A stretch of 64,000 bases of DNA from CAVSUZ01 sp963834715 (lineage in GTDB: Bacteria; Pseudomonadota; Alphaproteobacteria; Acetobacterales; Acetobacteraceae), in contig CAWIDE010000001.1 in the NCBI GenBank assembly GCA_963834715.1, positions 248,001 through 312,000 of the forward strand, read 5' to 3'. Below the pieces are notes generated by a model. The model worked only from the letters and a program-made list of their open reading frames with translations, was not told the origin of the DNA and searched no databases. The translations under genes were made by a program, and so were the position numbers. Positions 17,016 to 25,619 of the stretch are shown piece after piece (positions within the stretch are counted from its first letter, which is position 1; each line of letters opens with the position of its first letter).

Positions 17016-17243
17016 ATGACGAACGAGATTATCAGCTATCTGGACGAGGCCGGGGCGGCGCGGGAGCTGCACGTGGCCCGGCGCACACTCCAGCGCTGGA
17101 GAGTAACTGGTCAGGGGCCATCCTACACCCGAGTAGGGGCGCGCCGTGTCCTGTATCCGGCCGACGCATTGCACCGCTGGGCGGGGGAACGCACCTACGC
17201 CCATCGTGCAGCCGAGATCGCGACTGAAACCACCCTTGCATAG
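17016..17243 (+). CDS. AlpA/excisionase-like helix-turn-helix protein
   Basis: ATG 17016 is preceded by GGAG at 17006-17009, favouring it over ATG 17004. The 75-residue product has the winged-HTH pattern of small excisionases: YLDEAGAARELHVARRTLQRWRVTGQGPSYTRVGARRVLYPADALHRW. Such proteins act as excision factors or activators in integrative elements and phage satellites. It directly precedes the primase-like gene. Confidence 0.75.
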   Translation: MTNEIISYLDEAGAARELHVARRTLQRWRVTGQGPSYTRVGARRVLYPADALHRWAGERTYAHRAAEIATETTLA

Positions 17244-17381
17244 TTTGCCGCCGGCCCGGAGGTGCGGGACCCGGCGGCGGTCGGAGGAAAGTGCTAACGG
17301 TTGGATGCCGGGCGCACATTACCCGATCTGCCCACGCGGCGCCAGCACTTAATCGGGTCGGCCCTGAAAAAAGGTCGGCTA

Positions 17382-19943
17382 ATGATGCGAAAGTTTAGTT
17401 ACCGCCACATTGACGCTGCGCTCGCGAAGCAGCGCGAGCTTCAGGCCACTATCCGCCTCCTCGAACGCGATGCGACCGAGATCGTGGCACACGACGCGAT
17501 GTCTGCGCTGGCCCTAGCTTTCGCCGCCAGCGAGCTGCGCGAACTCGATGCTGCGGGAGGCGCCGCTATGATCGCGTTCGCCGATCTTGCCGCGCATCGC
17601 CGGTGGGTTGCGTGGCGCGGCGAGCCGCGCGACGACGATATTACGAAGGCGCCATATATTGGTCCAGGCATCAAAGCACGCGCCGATGATCCGTCCGGGT
17701 GGATTACTCGCGCCCAAGCCGAGACGCTTGCGTCGAGGATCATGGACGGACACGGCGGGGGCATCGGCCTGGAGCTGGGCATGGTTGCTGATGTTACGCT
17801 CGGCGGCGTTGATCTGGACACGTGCCGCGACCCCACGACCGGCAAGATAGAGCCGTGGGCACAAGAGGTAATCGACCGGCTGGCGACATACAGCGAAGTC
17901 TCGCCCAGCGGGACCGGGATCAAGTGCTACTTCCAGTATGATCGCGCCGACTTGGATGCGTTACGAACCGTGATGGGCGGGACTCTGGGGCGCAAATGGG
18001 CACGCGAGCGGAAGAAGCATGCGCCTAGCATCGAGCTGTATCTTGCCAATCGCTACTTCGCAGTGACGGGTGAGCATCTTGTCGGCACGCCGCCCGATTT
18101 ACGGCCGGTTTTCCGAGATACGATCCTGTGGATTCTCCGTGATGCGGGACCGGCATTCAGGGCGGGCGGGGATGCATCGGCTGGAGCGTATCAGGATGGT
18201 GGCAATGATGGGCTACACGCCCGGATTAAAACCGCATGTGACACTTCGCCTAAACTCGCCCAACGCTGGACGGGCGACTGGGCGGGACTTTCCGATATCA
18301 CCCGCTCTGGCCGCGCCATGTCGCTGCTACGGCTACTTCATGAGGCCGGATTTGGACGTGATGATGCAAAAGCGGCGCTGCGTCTCCACCACGACTCTGA
18401 TTTGGACGCCTGGCTCGCGGAATCGGATGGCCAGCGCGAGTTTCAGCGAGCATGGGATAAGGTCGAGAACAGTACATCGGCCTCGCCGCCCGAGTGGGGC
18501 GAGCCCGACATGTCGGTGCTGCGGCTCAATCGTCGCCCGCCACCGAAGTTGCCATTGGAGGTGTTCGGTCCCGAGTGGCAAACCTGGATCACAAACGCCG
18601 CCGAGGCGGCCGCATGTCCGCCGGACTACGTGGCAGCAACTCTGCTCGCCAGCACCTCTGCTCTGATCGGCAATGCTCGCTGGGCGCAGGCCAACCAGGG
18701 CTGGGCTGAGCCCCCGCATCTCTGGTGCGGCAGCGTAGGCGATTCCGGTTGTGGCAAATCCCCTGGTTCGGATGCGCTGCTGCGGCACGTGCTGCCTCAT
18801 ATCGAAGCGCGTATGGCGGCCGATTTCCCCGACCAGTTGCGGGAATGGAGAGCCGCAGCGGAGAGCAGGGCAGCCAAAACAGAAGCCTGGAAGGCCGATG
18901 TCCGCAAGGCAGAGAAGGAAGGCGCTGCACCGCCCCTTCCTCCGATAGAGAATGACCAACCGGAACCACAGGCACCGAGACTACGACAGAATGACGTAAC
19001 GATAGAGAAAGTCGCCGCCCTGCTGGCCTCAGCCGCCCCGAAAGGGCTGCTGATCGTGCGCGATGAGCTGTCTGGGTGGATGCTCGGCATGACCAGCTAC
19101 AACTCTGCCGGACGGGCGTTCTGGATCGAGGCTTATGGCGGCCGGCCCTATCGGGTGGAGCGGCAGAAATCGCCCCGGCCCATCGAGGTGCCGCACCTCG
19201 CCGTGGCGGTGACAGGCGGAACGCAGCCCGACAAGCTCGCCGAGCTGTTCCGGGAGGCCGACGATGGCCTCCTGGCGAGGCTCTGCTGGTTCTGGCCAGA
19301 CCCCGTGCCCTTCGCACTTGGGCGAGCTGTCCCCGACACGGCCTGGGCTATCGAAGCACTGGATCGGCTCCGGTTGCTCGATCTGGCCCGGACGGATGAT
19401 CGCCCGGCCCCCGTCATGGTCCCGCTGGCAGCGAGCGCCCTGCCTGCCATCGAGGCCTTCGGCCGCGAGATGCAGGAGAGCCAGAGTAACGCCGGCGGGC
19501 TGATGCGGTCAGCTTACGGCAAGGCGCGTGGTACTGCGCTGCGGCTATCCTTGAGCCTGGAGTACCTGTGGTGGTGTGCGCGAACCGGCTTCGACGCGCC
19601 TCCAGCCGGGATTACCGAGCGGGCCTTTATGGCAGCTGCGACGCTGGTGGCGGATTATCTCATGCCGATGGCGGAGCGCGTTTACGGTGGTGCCAGTGCG
19701 CCCCTGGCAGAGAGCAACGCCGCGACCATCGCCCGTTGGATCGTCCAAACGAAGGCGATGGAGGCGCACGTCCGCCACTTGCTCCGGGAGGTGCGCCTGC
19801 CTGGCCTGCGGGACGCCGCAAGCATCCGCGACGCCTGCGACGTGCTGATCGACGCCGACTGGTTACGACACCCACCGAAGGGCGACAACTTCGGCCGGGC
19901 GAAGGTCGCCTATGCCGTCAACCCGAAGGTGTTCGAGCCATGA
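17382..19943 (+). CDS. Primase-like / DUF3987 protein of an integrative element
   Basis: ATG 17382 follows AAGG; the frame is open further upstream without a better start. The N-terminal ~250 residues include RRWVAWRGEPRDDDITKAPY, GVDLDTCRDPTTG and EVSPSGTGIKCYF, the pattern of primase-polymerase-like domains in mobile elements (DLDxC being a likely metal site). From about residue 390 a DUF3987 domain follows with a P-loop, GDSGCGKSPGSD, and DELSGWMLGM as the Walker-B-like motif. It probably starts replication of the island after excision. At 853 residues it is intact. The next gene overlaps its stop (ATGA). Confidence 0.82.
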   Translation: MMRKFSYRHIDAALAKQRELQATIRLLERDATEIVAHDAMSALALAFAASELRELDAAGGAAMIAFADLAAHRRWVAWRGEPRDDDITKAPYIGPGIKARADDPSGWITRAQAETLASRIMDGHGGGIGLELGMVADVTLGGVDLDTCRDPTTGKIEPWAQEVIDRLATYSEVSPSGTGIKCYFQYDRADLDALRTVMGGTLGRKWARERKKHAPSIELYLANRYFAVTGEHLVGTPPDLRPVFRDTILWILRDAGPAFRAGGDASAGAYQDGGNDGLHARIKTACDTSPKLAQRWTGDWAGLSDITRSGRAMSLLRLLHEAGFGRDDAKAALRLHHDSDLDAWLAESDGQREFQRAWDKVENSTSASPPEWGEPDMSVLRLNRRPPPKLPLEVFGPEWQTWITNAAEAAACPPDYVAATLLASTSALIGNARWAQANQGWAEPPHLWCGSVGDSGCGKSPGSDALLRHVLPHIEARMAADFPDQLREWRAAAESRAAKTEAWKADVRKAEKEGAAPPLPPIENDQPEPQAPRLRQNDVTIEKVAALLASAAPKGLLIVRDELSGWMLGMTSYNSAGRAFWIEAYGGRPYRVERQKSPRPIEVPHLAVAVTGGTQPDKLAELFREADDGLLARLCWFWPDPVPFALGRAVPDTAWAIEALDRLRLLDLARTDDRPAPVMVPLAASALPAIEAFGREMQESQSNAGGLMRSAYGKARGTALRLSLSLEYLWWCARTGFDAPPAGITERAFMAAATLVADYLMPMAERVYGGASAPLAESNAATIARWIVQTKAMEAHVRHLLREVRLPGLRDAASIRDACDVLIDADWLRHPPKGDNFGRAKVAYAVNPKVFEP

Positions 19944-20604
19944 GCCGGTGGGCCGACGCGTTCAGGGCGCTCCCACAAAGCGTTGACACAGCTGACTCTG
20001 CTGACACTGCAGAAGACGTAATGTTCCCGCGCCAAAGTGTCATCAGAGTCAGCAGTGTCACTGGTATCGCCTGTCCGGCTGAGGGGCCTGGGTCCTCAGC
20101 CGCGTCCCCCGAACCCGCTGACACAGCAGACACTGCTGACACTTTGGAGGGCCAGAACGTTCCACCTGTCCCAAGTGTCAGCAGAGTCAGCAGTCTCACG
20201 CCTATCGGCTCTCCGCGTGGAGATGAGACCAACCGCCTTCGCGGTCCTATGCGAAGCGCTGACACCGCAGACACTGGTGACGCTTTACAGCCGGAACGAT
20301 CCGGAGATTGCAGTGTCACCAGAGTCAGCAGTGTCACGGGTCTTGGCGCGTCCGATCCGGAGAGCGCCACCTGGCGGTTGAGCTGCTCAGTCAAGCTGAG
20401 CGCAACCCGGCCATCCGCATCACCGATCACGCCAAGGCGCTGGACTACTTCCGTGCTCGCGCCGCAGCCGGCGACGCGGACAGTAAGTCCGCAGCCAAGC
20501 CGCCCCAGCCAGAAAGCCCGCCCACCCTCGGAAAGCTTCCGATGGTCGCCGAAATCATCCGCACATGGCCAGGCGCACGCTTCGTCCAGTTCATAGACGA
20601 ATGA
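19940..20604 (+). pseudogene. Repeat-module protein downstream of primase, frameshifted near its end
   Basis: It starts at ATG 19940, overlapping the primase stop. The product consists of three units alternating Asp-Thr-Ala runs (DTADTADT) with SVTRVSSVTG-like strings. At the DNA level each unit is a pair of inverted arms built of 9-mers. After the third unit the plausible C-terminus (ERHLAVELLSQAERNPAIRITDHAKALDYFRARA ... FVQFIDE) lies one frame away, so a single-base indel near 20350 probably broke it. Read without the shift, the frame ends at 20596 in low-complexity sequence. Function unknown. Confidence 0.5.
19985..20336. repeat. Three tandem inverted-repeat modules (iteron-like 9-mers)
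   Basis: Left arms at 19985-20009, 20120-20144 and 20261-20285 are three iterations of GACACNGCN. Right arms at 20036-20060, 20174-20198 and 20312-20336 are nearly the reverse complement (AGTGTCACCAGAGTCAGCAG). Each pair could form a stem of about 25 bp. Single modules recur at 24117-24192 and 61664-61737. Confidence 0.85.
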
Positions 20605-20630
20605 CCCCGATACAAAGGAGCAGAAGCGAA

Positions 20631-20816
20631 ATGTCGTCTATTCAGGAACGCAAATGCCAGTGCTGGCGTAAGCGGCTGGTCTGTTATTTTTGTGTGGATT
20701 GCCAGAAATGCGGCGGCGATTGCCACTGCGATGATGACCGACGTCCCGGAGGCAAACCGCGCCCATGGCCAGCAGGCGGGCGCGTCAAGCGTGTGCGCGA
20801 GCTGGAGGATGCATAA
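20631..20816 (+). CDS. Small cysteine-rich, probably zinc-binding protein
   Basis: ATG 20631 is preceded by AAGGAG at 20615-20620. The 61-residue product has clustered cysteines and a histidine (CQCW ... CYFCVDCQKCGGDCHCDDD) followed by a basic tail (PGGKPRPWPAGGRVKRVRELEDA). This fits a compact metal-binding DNA- or protein-binding peptide of a phage or satellite. It is co-directional with the primase operon. No family name is certain. Confidence 0.6.
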   Translation: MSSIQERKCQCWRKRLVCYFCVDCQKCGGDCHCDDDRRPGGKPRPWPAGGRVKRVRELEDA

Positions 20817-21115
20817 AAGAAAACACCGTCAGCGACTGATAATGACTCCGGCCCCGGCGAACATTTGCGCCGAGGTTTCGTCCCGAGGTTACGTCCTACG
20901 TGAACATCTTCTCCATCGCGTTAGTCGTGCGATTGGATCTTCGACGTCCAATTTTCAGGGGCCGGGATGGTTCGCAAGGCCACTACGGAACCCAGGCGAA
21001 TGCTCCTCTACTCCGCCCTAACTGTCCGAGACCGATCTTAAGTCGGACAGTTTGCCAGCGGCAAGGTGGCAAGTGGTTGACGTCACGGCGCGAAATCGAG
21101 TTATGGCCAAACTGC
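20817..21115. other. Non-coding gap with a 10-bp inverted repeat
   Basis: AACTGTCCGA (21020-21029) and TCGGACAGTT (21043-21052) form a perfect hairpin with a 13-nt loop between convergent genes. It could be a terminator for the island's rightward operon or a recombinase site. Nothing else is seen here. Confidence 0.4.
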
Positions 21116-21326
21116 TTACTCCGGTAGCCCGCCGATGACCACCAGCCGTTCGCCAGCCGCAGCAGCGGCGGCCACGGTCCGGGCCTGGAATGCCGGGAAG
21201 GTCTCGTCGTCGGCCCGCTGAAACCTCAGCTCGCCGGCCTTGCCGTAGGTCGGATCTCCATCATGCAGGCCGCCGCGGATGACGACCACCTTGACCTCAC
21301 AGTGTTGCTGCTGCCGCCGCTCTAAG

Positions 21327-23242
21327 CCGACTTCCTTCTTTCGGAGAGTGTGAAGTGGCAGGAACAGTAGGGACAGAAGCACGAGACTGGTAAACGTAGC
21401 CATGTAATCCGGAAATTTGGACTTGTACTCGCGGCGGTGTTGTGCCATGCGTTGCCATGTATATCGAAGCTGTTCCGAATGGAACTCGCCTCCGCCATTC
21501 TGCTGCGCGAGAGTTACCGCCAGGATGGCAAGGTCCGTAAGCGCACGATCTGCAACCTCTCGATTGGCCCGCCGAGCACGTTGAAGGCCTGCGCGGTGTT
21601 CTCAAAGGCGGCGTTGTCATTCCGGCCGAGCGAGATGCGTTCACGATCACCCGCAGTCTGCCGCACGGGCACGTTGCAGCAGCGCTCGGGACTGCCCGCA
21701 AGATAGGGCTTGATCGGATGCTCGGCGATCGCGAGCGATACCGTGATCTTGCCCTCGCGCTGATGATCGGGCGCATTATCGAGCCGGCATCCAAGCTCGC
21801 CACCGCTCGTGCACTTTCCTCCGCCACGGCTGCATCGAGCCTTGGCGAAATGCTTGGCCTCGGTGAGGTCGACGAGGACGAACTCTATGCCGCACTGGAC
21901 TGGCTGCTGGAACGCTAGCCTGCCATCGAGACAGCCTTAGCCAAGCGCCATCTCAGCGATGGCACACTGGTGTTATATGATGTCTCGTCAAGCTACATGG
22001 AAGGCCGCTGCTGCCCGCTCGCCCAGCGTGGCTACAGCCGCGACGGCAAGAAGGGCACGCTGCAAATCATATACGGCCTACTCTGCGCTCCCGATGGCTG
22101 TCCGATCGCCATGAGGTGTTTGAGGGCGATACCGCCGATCCGATTACGCTTGCCAATCAGATCGAAAAGCTGAAGCGGCGGTTCCATCTCGACCACGTGG
22201 TCATGGTCGGTGACCGTGGCATGATCACCCAAGCACGCATCACCAATGACGTTAAATCGGCAGGCTTCGACTGGATCACGGCACTGCGCGCGCCGGCGAT
22301 CAAGGCGTTGATGGAAACCGGCGCTTTGCAACTCTCGCTGTTCGATCAGCGCGACTTGGCCAGTATCACGGCGCCCGAATTTCCGGGTGAGCGCCTGATC
22401 GTTTGCCGTAATCCCGATCTCGCCGTCGAGCGCGCCCGCAAGCGGGAGGATCTGCTGGCCGCCACCGAACGTGACCTCTCCCGTATCCAGATCGCGGTCG
22501 CTCGCAAGCGCAATCCCCTCGGGGCGCTGCGCGGATCGCACTCGCGGTTGGCGCGGTGATCAACAAGCACAAGGTAGGCAAGCATTTTGTCATCGAGATC
22601 ACCGATACCGTCTTCAGCTTCGCCCGCAAGACCGCCGAGATCGTCGCTGAAGCAGCAACCGATGGCGTCTATGTCGTGCGCACCAGCCTGCCGGAAAGCG
22701 CGCTCGATGACACCACGACCGTGCGAAGCTACAAGTCGCTTGCGCTTGTGGAGCGGGCCTTTCGCTGCATCAAAACCGTCGATCTGCAGATCAGGCCTGT
22801 CCATCATTGGCTGGCAGACCGCGTGCGGGCCCACGTCTTCCTGTGCATGTTAGCCTACTACCTCGAATGGCATATGCGGACCTGCCTGGCGCCAATGCTG
22901 TTCGATGACGCCGATAGGGAAGCGGCCGAAGCCTTGCGAGACAGCGTAGTGTCGGAAGCGCAAGTTCCCCGGCTGCCATCGCCAAGCAGACCACAGGGCT
23001 CACCACGGACGGCCTGCCGGTGCATAGCTTCCGTTCATTGCTCGGCGATCTGGCAACCGTAGTGCGCAACACCATCACCACCGCGATCACACCGGACTAT
23101 CGCCTTACCGTCGTCACAAGGCCAACACCGCTGCAGCAGAAGGCATTCAATCTCCTCGGCGTCAACTGTAGCCAGTAATCCACAGGTCGCGAGACAGAAT
23201 GTATAGATGCTTCAGTAACTTGCGTGTCTCGAGGTAGGAAGT
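21327..23242. mobile_element. IS1634-family element, copy 2 (degenerate)
   Basis: It is flanked by TCTAAG at 21321-21326 and 23243-23248. The left end lacks one A of CCGAACTTCC and the right end has lost its last bases. Relative to copies 3 and 4 it has several single-base deletions, mostly of C, and a few substitutions. Confidence 0.88.
21466..23178 (+). pseudogene. IS1634-family transposase, broken copy 2
   Basis: Same protein as the intact copies, but with frameshifts near 21480, 21490, 21562, 22110, 22520 and 22963, and an amber codon at about 21916-21918 where the others read CAG. The three longest surviving pieces cover 21718-21918, 22116-22559 and 22556-23062. It cannot encode a transposase, but its ends might still be mobilised by intact copies. 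Confidence 0.85.
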
Positions 23243-23263
23243 TCTAAGGCGGCAATGCGGCTC

Positions 23264-23719
23264 TCAAGCCTGTTCACCATTGTCCTTCTCCAGAACTGTT
23301 ATGCGACGGTCGTGGTCTGCCGTCTCGATTGCCCGGCGATTCGCCTCCAGCATGGTCACGGCCGAGGTACCCTCGTCCGGAGTTAGCGTTCCCTCAGCGA
23401 CCGCCTTAGTCACGGCTGTAACAGACAGCGGGAGATCGGCGGGCGTCATCAGTTCAGGCAGATCGAACATCACCGGCGCGCCCTTCCGTACGGGGGCGAT
23501 GCGGTCGAGGATGATCTTAGCCGCAGTCATATCACCGTCCTTCGCCGCGGCGAGCACAGCGCGCACCACGTCTTCCGCATCACCCTGCATGAGCTGCTCG
23601 GCGAGGATTGTCACGCGGTGGCGTGCGCCCTTCGGTCTGCCACGCGGATTGCCACTATGGCCTTGGCGCCAGTGGCCATCGGGATTACGCTCGGGATTTT
23701 CTCGTGGCTGGTTGTTCAT
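23264..23719 (-). CDS. DUF5681 protein (phage terminase small-subunit-like)
   Basis: ATG 23719 gives MNNQPRENPERNPDGHWRQGHSGNPRGRPKGARHR, the basic DUF5681 motif at the N-terminus of proteins encoded beside phage packaging genes. An acidic helical C-terminus follows, ending ITVLEKDNGEQA. It is 151 residues and intact. The next gene on this strand overlaps its end and is split by IS1634 copy 2. Its likely role is DNA recognition during packaging or transfer of the island; this rests on family context only. Confidence 0.75.
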   Translation of the reverse strand: MNNQPRENPERNPDGHWRQGHSGNPRGRPKGARHRVTILAEQLMQGDAEDVVRAVLAAAKDGDMTAAKIILDRIAPVRKGAPVMFDLPELMTPADLPLSVTAVTKAVAEGTLTPDEGTSAVTMLEANRRAIETADHDRRITVLEKDNGEQA

Positions 23720-23892
23720 CGATCCGGCTTCAAGACACACCCAAGAACTGATGGCATAAAACTAAAGGGTTCGACGGTCGATTACAAGGCGTATCGAGAT
23801 TTATATCTGCACTTACGGCTCTATATTGCGTGTCATTGCAAAATGTCAATATTTTTATTTCATGGCCAGCGCGCCGGTTTGATCTGGTTTGA

Positions 23893-24060
23893 TTGCGTGC
23901 TTTCGCCTTCGACGAGAACCGCACCCGGCGCGATCATGGGCCAGAAAACCTGGCCGTCCTACGCAAGCTCGCGCTCAATGTGCTGCGTTCCGCCCGCCCC
24001 GAGATCTCCATCCGCCACAAGCGAAAGCGTTCGGGGTGGTCCGATGAATTTGCCCGTTCT
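23893..24060 (+). pseudogene. C-terminal scrap of an ISAs1-family transposase
   Basis: AFDENRTRRDHGPENLAVLRKLALNVLRSARPEISIRHKRKRSGWSDEFARS is the conserved ISAs1 C-terminus, read here in pieces of under 20 residues: DHGPENLAVLRKLALNVLR is the key block. Nothing of the catalytic core remains. The upstream ~150 bp is AT-rich and unrelated. Confidence 0.75.
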
Positions 24061-24116
24061 GCGGACACTGCTGACACAAGGGTAAGTGACCCGGCGCATG
24101 GCCGCCCGTAAGCTAT

Positions 24117-24192
24117 GACACGGCCGACACTACCGACACTTTGCGACGAAAACGATACGAAGATTGCAGTGTCACCAGAGTCAGCAGTGTCA
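24117..24192. repeat. Solitary inverted-repeat module (second locus)
   Basis: The left arm GACACGGCCGACACTACCGA and the right arm AGTGTCACCAGAGTCAGCAG match the modules of the 19.9-20.3 kb gene. The flanking bases (gccaccgacctccgagctgc) also resemble the end of that gene, so this is a relic of a second copy. Confidence 0.75.
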
Positions 24193-24556
24193 TGAGTATC
24201 GGCGGGTCCGATTCGCCGGGCGCCACCGACCTCCGAGCTGCTCAGGTCATGCTGAGCGCCACCCGGCCATCACCATCACCCGGCTGTTGGCGGAGGGCAG
24301 GAAGGGGGGGCAAAGGCGCGAGCTAACGCGAGGATGCGCAACTGACGAATGGAGCTCAGTATCAGGTGGGGATCGTCGGGGCTGCGCGCAGCGGCTATAA
24401 TGGCAACGTCAGTCTAGCGGCGCCAAGAAAGCTTCTGCTCGTAGCCTGGGCACGGCGAAAATAGCGGTGATATCGTCGGGCCAGCCACGCGGGCTTCACG
24501 TCACGGCGGCTCCGGATTACGCTTTTTCGACCTAGCGAACTGCCCAGGAGAAGACG
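24193..24556. other. Relic sequence and leader of the next gene
   Basis: The first ~80 bases are a decayed copy of the end of the repeat-module gene. No other gene is supported. A Shine-Dalgarno AGGAG lies at about 24544-24548, before ATG 24557. Confidence 0.4.
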
Positions 24557-25618
24557 ATGGCCACGATTGTAATACAAGCACCAGAAGATGGGTTTGTTTC
24601 TGAAATAGCAAAAGATGGTGCCGTTAACTCTGGACAGAGAATCGTAGCGCTCCGATGTCCTAAACTCGACCGCTTCGCATCTAATTTAACCGCACTGGAA
24701 GAGCTTATTGCTATCAGAGAGCGTCCCCTGAACGACGGACGCGCCGACGAGGTAAGAAGTCTGACGATGCAGAAGGTTCAAGCACTTAAGCAAGCGGCTG
24801 ACGCCAGCAATACGATTTATCAAGACCTCATGACGGAACAAAAGGAAGGGCAACTAAGTCTCGATACCGTAAAATCATGGGACTTTGACCGCCAGCAGGC
24901 TACCAGTGTTTACCTGGATGCTCAAATTGCAGCGTCCCAGGCAGAAAAAAACAAGTCAGATTCCCTGGACAAAATATCAGCAGCGAAGAAGAAACTGGAC
25001 GGGGACAGGGCTTATCTCGCCGCGATGCAGGCGGCCCTGATCATCCAATCTCCGGAGGATGGGAATTTTTCTGCTCGTGTGGCCGTCTCAGGCTTCCTGA
25101 AAAAGGGACAGATCGTTGGAGAAATCGTGGTTTCGCCGATCGGTCAGGCGATTCCCTACTCGTCGCTGTTGCTCACCACCGGCGGGAAGCGCCCCGCCTT
25201 CGTCTTCAATGCGTTCTTTACTTTGGGCGCGAGCAGCACCGGGATCAATCCGCCTGCACAGCCGGTGACCTTGCACGTGGGACCTTATAGCGCGACGATG
25301 CCTGCCGGCTCCTTTCGCCAAGTGGCCTCCGAGCAGATCGCGCAAGCGCTAACACTGTTGTCGGCGACGATCCCCGGCGGCAGCGGCTTTTTGTCCCCAC
25401 TGGCTTCCGGGCCGAGCGTAACGGCCTGGGCGTTCAACGGGAAGCTCGACAACGTGTCGCTAGCTATCGACATCCTGTCGCTCGGCCACGACTCCTACCA
25501 GTTCGGCGTCGCGGCAGAACCGGTCGATCTGACCGCAGTGGCAAACCCGGTTCCCGTCTCGTACAGCATTGGCAACAATGAGGGTGTGGCGGCTGTGACG
25601 GCCACGCTCCTCCCCTAA
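24557..25618 (+). CDS. Biotinyl/lipoyl-like (HlyD-type) protein without a membrane anchor
   Basis: The 353-residue product starts directly with a half-motif of a barrel-sandwich domain (IQAPEDGFVSEIAKDGAVNSGQRI). A long helical hairpin follows (residues about 45-160), then the returning half-motif (IQSPEDGNFSARVAVSGFLKKGQIVGEI). That is the layout of membrane-fusion/adaptor proteins, but there is no signal peptide, lipobox or transmembrane segment. The C-terminal ~165 residues (SSLLLTTGGKRPAFVFNAFF...) are unrelated and unrecognised. The first half is clearly AT-richer than the second, suggesting a chimera or recent transfer. The stop TAA lies within the target duplication of IS1634 copy 3. 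Confidence 0.6.
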   Translation: MATIVIQAPEDGFVSEIAKDGAVNSGQRIVALRCPKLDRFASNLTALEELIAIRERPLNDGRADEVRSLTMQKVQALKQAADASNTIYQDLMTEQKEGQLSLDTVKSWDFDRQQATSVYLDAQIAASQAEKNKSDSLDKISAAKKKLDGDRAYLAAMQAALIIQSPEDGNFSARVAVSGFLKKGQIVGEIVVSPIGQAIPYSSLLLTTGGKRPAFVFNAFFTLGASSTGINPPAQPVTLHVGPYSATMPAGSFRQVASEQIAQALTLLSATIPGGSGFLSPLASGPSVTAWAFNGKLDNVSLAIDILSLGHDSYQFGVAAEPVDLTAVANPVPVSYSIGNNEGVAAVTATLLP

Positions 25619-25619
25619 A

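Larger units (their letters stand above)
21116..23280 (-). pseudogene. Small phage-type protein, split by IS1634 copy 2
   Basis: Removing IS1634 copy 2 joins MVNRLESRIAALE to RRQQQHCEVKVVVIRGG, and the frame continues to end FVVIGG-like as ERLVVIGGLPE. This gives an ~80-residue protein: an N-terminal coiled coil, then a small alpha/beta part with ADDETFPAFQARTVAAAAAAG. Its ATG (23280) overlaps the end of the DUF5681 gene. The pair is common in alphaproteobacterial prophages, next to terminase genes. Apart from the insertion it is intact. Confidence 0.65.

Noticed and set aside
19985..20336. Possible CRISPR array
   Set aside because: The repeats are paired inverted arms with three units and related spacers, lie in a coding frame, and no cas genes are present.
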